Part shown: in pieces, positions 62,391-64,000 of the stretch
Layout: every line of letters starts with the position of its first letter
Numbering within the stretch: position 1 is the stretch's first letter
DNA from: Haloflavibacter putidus
Lineage (GTDB): Bacteria > Bacteroidota > Bacteroidia > Flavobacteriales > Flavobacteriaceae
NCBI RefSeq assembly: GCF_006546625.1
Contig: NZ_VIAR01000007.1
Span: 1-64,000, forward strand
DNA length: 64,000 nucleotides
Reading direction: 5' to 3'
Notes under the pieces: model-generated
The model's database searches: none
What the model was told of the DNA's origin: nothing
Seen by the model: the letters and a program-made list of their open reading frames with translations, nothing else
Made by a program: the position numbers and the translations under genes

Positions 62391-62474
62391 TGCCCAGGAT
62401 GGGAGTCGAACCCATACGCTCTAAAGAACACATGGCCCTCAACCATGCCTGTCTACCAGTTCCAGCACCTGGGC
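62391..62474 (-). tRNA. tRNA-Leu (anticodon GAG)
   Basis: 84 nt on the minus strand. Acceptor stem GCCCAGG (62474-62468) pairs with CCTGGGC, discriminator A at 62391. D-arm TGGTAGACAG, anticodon stem CATGG/CCATG with loop TTGAGGG (anticodon GAG), a long variable arm typical of leucine tRNA, and T-arm ATGGGTTCGACTCCCAT. CCA is not encoded; instead C and eight T follow directly, acting as terminator. Confidence 0.95.
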
Positions 62475-62844
62475 GGTAAGAAATATTAAATTTCTTTCTA
62501 TCGCGCTGCAAATATAAACACTTTAAAAAAATAAGCTTAGCCGCTTAGAATTTATTTTTAAGTTTTATCTCCCCGTTATTGTTCAAGGTCTTCAGTTTCT
62601 AAGTACAACAACAATCGCATTATACAGAAACGCAAATCCTCTTTTCCTTACGGAAATTTTATTGCTTTTGTACAACTGTTTAAAAGCAATAAAACCAGCT
62701 TGTTAAAAACCTTAAGACTTCCGTATAATCTTATGTTAATCCTTTGCGCGCTCCCTAAATAAACTTTAATTTAAACCTAAAAATGCAAGCAACCCCATCT
62801 ATTTTTATAGTTGTGTGGTTTCGGATTGTGGTAAAAATCAGGTT
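62475..62844. other. 370-bp divergent gap between tRNA-Leu and aceE with a 13-bp inverted repeat
   Basis: AT-rich and gene-free. It contains TTTTATTGCTTTT (62657-62669) and its exact inverse AAAAGCAATAAAA (62682-62694) with a 12-nt loop, and the imperfect palindrome TTTCC-TTA-CGGAAA just to its left. Both flanking genes point away, so this is a promoter region rather than a termination region. Confidence 0.65.
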
Positions 62845-64000
62845 ATGGCAAAAGAAAATAAAACTTCCAAGCATGAAAAAGAAAACAAAGAATGGCTAGA
62901 GTCTTTTCGGTGGATTCTAGAAAACGAATCGAAAGAACGTGCCGAAACTATTCTAGAACTGCTCCGCGAAGAAGCAGCAAAAAACGCCGCTTTACCCTCA
63001 AAAGATTTTACCACTCCTTATTATAATACTATCCCTTCCGGGGAAGAAAAAGCTTATCCCGGAAATATAGAACTAGAAGAAAAATTAACCGCTTACATTC
63101 GGTGGAATGCTATGGCAATGGTAGCAAAAGCCAACCGGAAAAACGAAGGAATTGGCGGCCACATTTCTACTTATGCTTCTATTGCCAACCTTTGGGAAGT
63201 TGGTTTTAATCATTTTTTTAAAGTTTATGAAGACGGCAGTTCAGACAACATTTATTTTCAAGGCCACGCCTCGCCCGGAGTGTATTCGCGTGCTTTTCTG
63301 GAAGACAGGTTAACCAAAGAAAATCTGGAAAACTTCCGTAGAGACATTTTTTCTCCGCACGCAATTACTTCGTATCCACACCCTAAATTAATGCCCGAAT
63401 TCTGGAATCATCCCACGGTTTCTATGGGGTTGGGTGCTATTATGGCCATTTACCAAGCGCGTTTTAATAAATATATGCAAGACCGCGGACTTATTAAGGA
63501 GAACAAGCAAAAAGTCTGGGCTTTTCTTGGCGATGGCGAAATGGACGAACCGGAAGCTCGTGGCGCAATTAGTATTGCCGCAAGAGATAAATTGGAAAAC
63601 CTGATTTTTGTAATAGATTGCAATCTGCAGCGGTTGGATGGTCCGGTACGCGGCAATCATAAAATTATTCAAGAACTGGAAAGTCTTTTTAAAGGTGCTG
63701 GCTGGAATGTGATTAAAGTTTTATGGGGTAGCGAATGGGACGCGCTTTTTGAAAAAGATAAAAGCAATAAACTGCTTAAACGCTTAACGGAATTACCGGA
63801 CGGACAATTACAAAAATATGCTTTTGAAGATGGCGAGCTGATGAAAGAAGAATTGTTTGGCGACGATGAAGATTTAAAAGAATTAGTCAAAAATATTTCT
63901 CCCGAAGAATTAAAACGCTTTAAAAGGGGAGGCCACGATTTGACTAAAATCTACAATGCTTACCAAGCCGCTGTAGAGCATAAAGGGCAACCAACTATTA
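62845..64000 (+). CDS. aceE: Pyruvate dehydrogenase E1, homodimeric AceE type (cut at window end)
   Basis: 385 codons are in the window; the whole protein is normally about 890. The frame is open from ATG 62845 to the end. Recognisable parts are RWNAMAMVAKANRKNEGIGG, STYASIANLWEVGFNHFF, FQGHASPGVYSRAFLEDRL, and the thiamine-diphosphate motif FLGDGEMDEPEARGA ... NLIFVIDCNLQRLDGPVRGN. Strong match to the proteobacterial-type AceE, which decarboxylates pyruvate and passes the acetyl group to the E2 core. aceF, if present, would be to the right of the window. Confidence 0.95.
   Translation, partial: MAKENKTSKHEKENKEWLESFRWILENESKERAETILELLREEAAKNAALPSKDFTTPYYNTIPSGEEKAYPGNIELEEKLTAYIRWNAMAMVAKANRKNEGIGGHISTYASIANLWEVGFNHFFKVYEDGSSDNIYFQGHASPGVYSRAFLEDRLTKENLENFRRDIFSPHAITSYPHPKLMPEFWNHPTVSMGLGAIMAIYQARFNKYMQDRGLIKENKQKVWAFLGDGEMDEPEARGAISIAARDKLENLIFVIDCNLQRLDGPVRGNHKIIQELESLFKGAGWNVIKVLWGSEWDALFEKDKSNKLLKRLTELPDGQLQKYAFEDGELMKEELFGDDEDLKELVKNISPEELKRFKRGGHDLTKIYNAYQAAVEHKGQPTI

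Overview
The window looks like a chromosome segment of a marine-type member of Flavobacteriaceae (Bacteroidota). It is AT-rich and uses the Bacteroidota promoter box TAnnTTTG, in two cases with TTG 19 bp upstream. It carries lineage-typical genes (PorV-like protein, PUR-family protein, long NusB, TPR histidine kinase, SurA-type isomerase trio, DUF4856/imelysin lipoproteins) and a zeaxanthin-type carotenoid operon. There is no prophage, plasmid or CRISPR signature. The only transposase is a truncated IS3-type orfA at the left edge.

Layout. 0-13 kb: envelope and housekeeping genes (sugar transferase, lnt, PorV-like, pssA, lptB, tatC, kdsD, recQ) separated by repeat-rich gaps. A roughly 90-bp imperfect hairpin repeat occurs in four clusters, accompanied by GATTTG- and ACTG-type short-word repeats and several small hairpins. 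13-25 kb: a cyclophilin-FKBP fusion, csaA-like, PUR protein, ABC exporter, then leucine dehydrogenase-nusB-DUF1573-yajC, pepT, pyrD-lysE. 25-36 kb: a LuxR-type regulator, HMG-CoA lyase plus TPR histidine kinase, then a four-gene cluster DUF4856 lipoprotein / imelysin lipoprotein / vitamin-K-carboxylase-like membrane protein / TonB-dependent receptor. 36-47 kb: guaB, three SurA-like isomerases plus a MoxR ATPase, aconitase, a TlpA-like thioredoxin. 47-52 kb: carotenoid operon carH-like merR > crtI > crtB > crtZ > crtY on the minus strand. 52-64 kb: fatty-acid transporter, LLM oxidoreductase, Bor-like lipoprotein, M24 peptidase, DUF808, sterol desaturase-like, flavin reductase-like, GlcG-like, tRNA-Leu(GAG) and the 5' part of aceE.

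How the parts fit. The first gene of the carotenoid operon encodes a MerR protein with the W-x9-EH and ExHxxG signatures of cobalamin-binding CarH photoreceptors, and a palindrome lies upstream of its promoter box. This suggests light/B12 control of carotenoid synthesis. The cluster at 29.8-36.1 kb resembles an iron-type uptake locus, but its third protein is a full-length homologue of vitamin K-dependent gamma-carboxylase that keeps the catalytic-lysine motif. I consider it the most interesting system in the window. Other oddities are a RecQ without zinc-finger cysteines, a histidine kinase with a degenerate G1 box, a 15-bp perfect inverted repeat between two lipoprotein genes, and a recurrent intergenic word TTCCGTAAAG. 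All calls are from reading the sequence; no database search was run.
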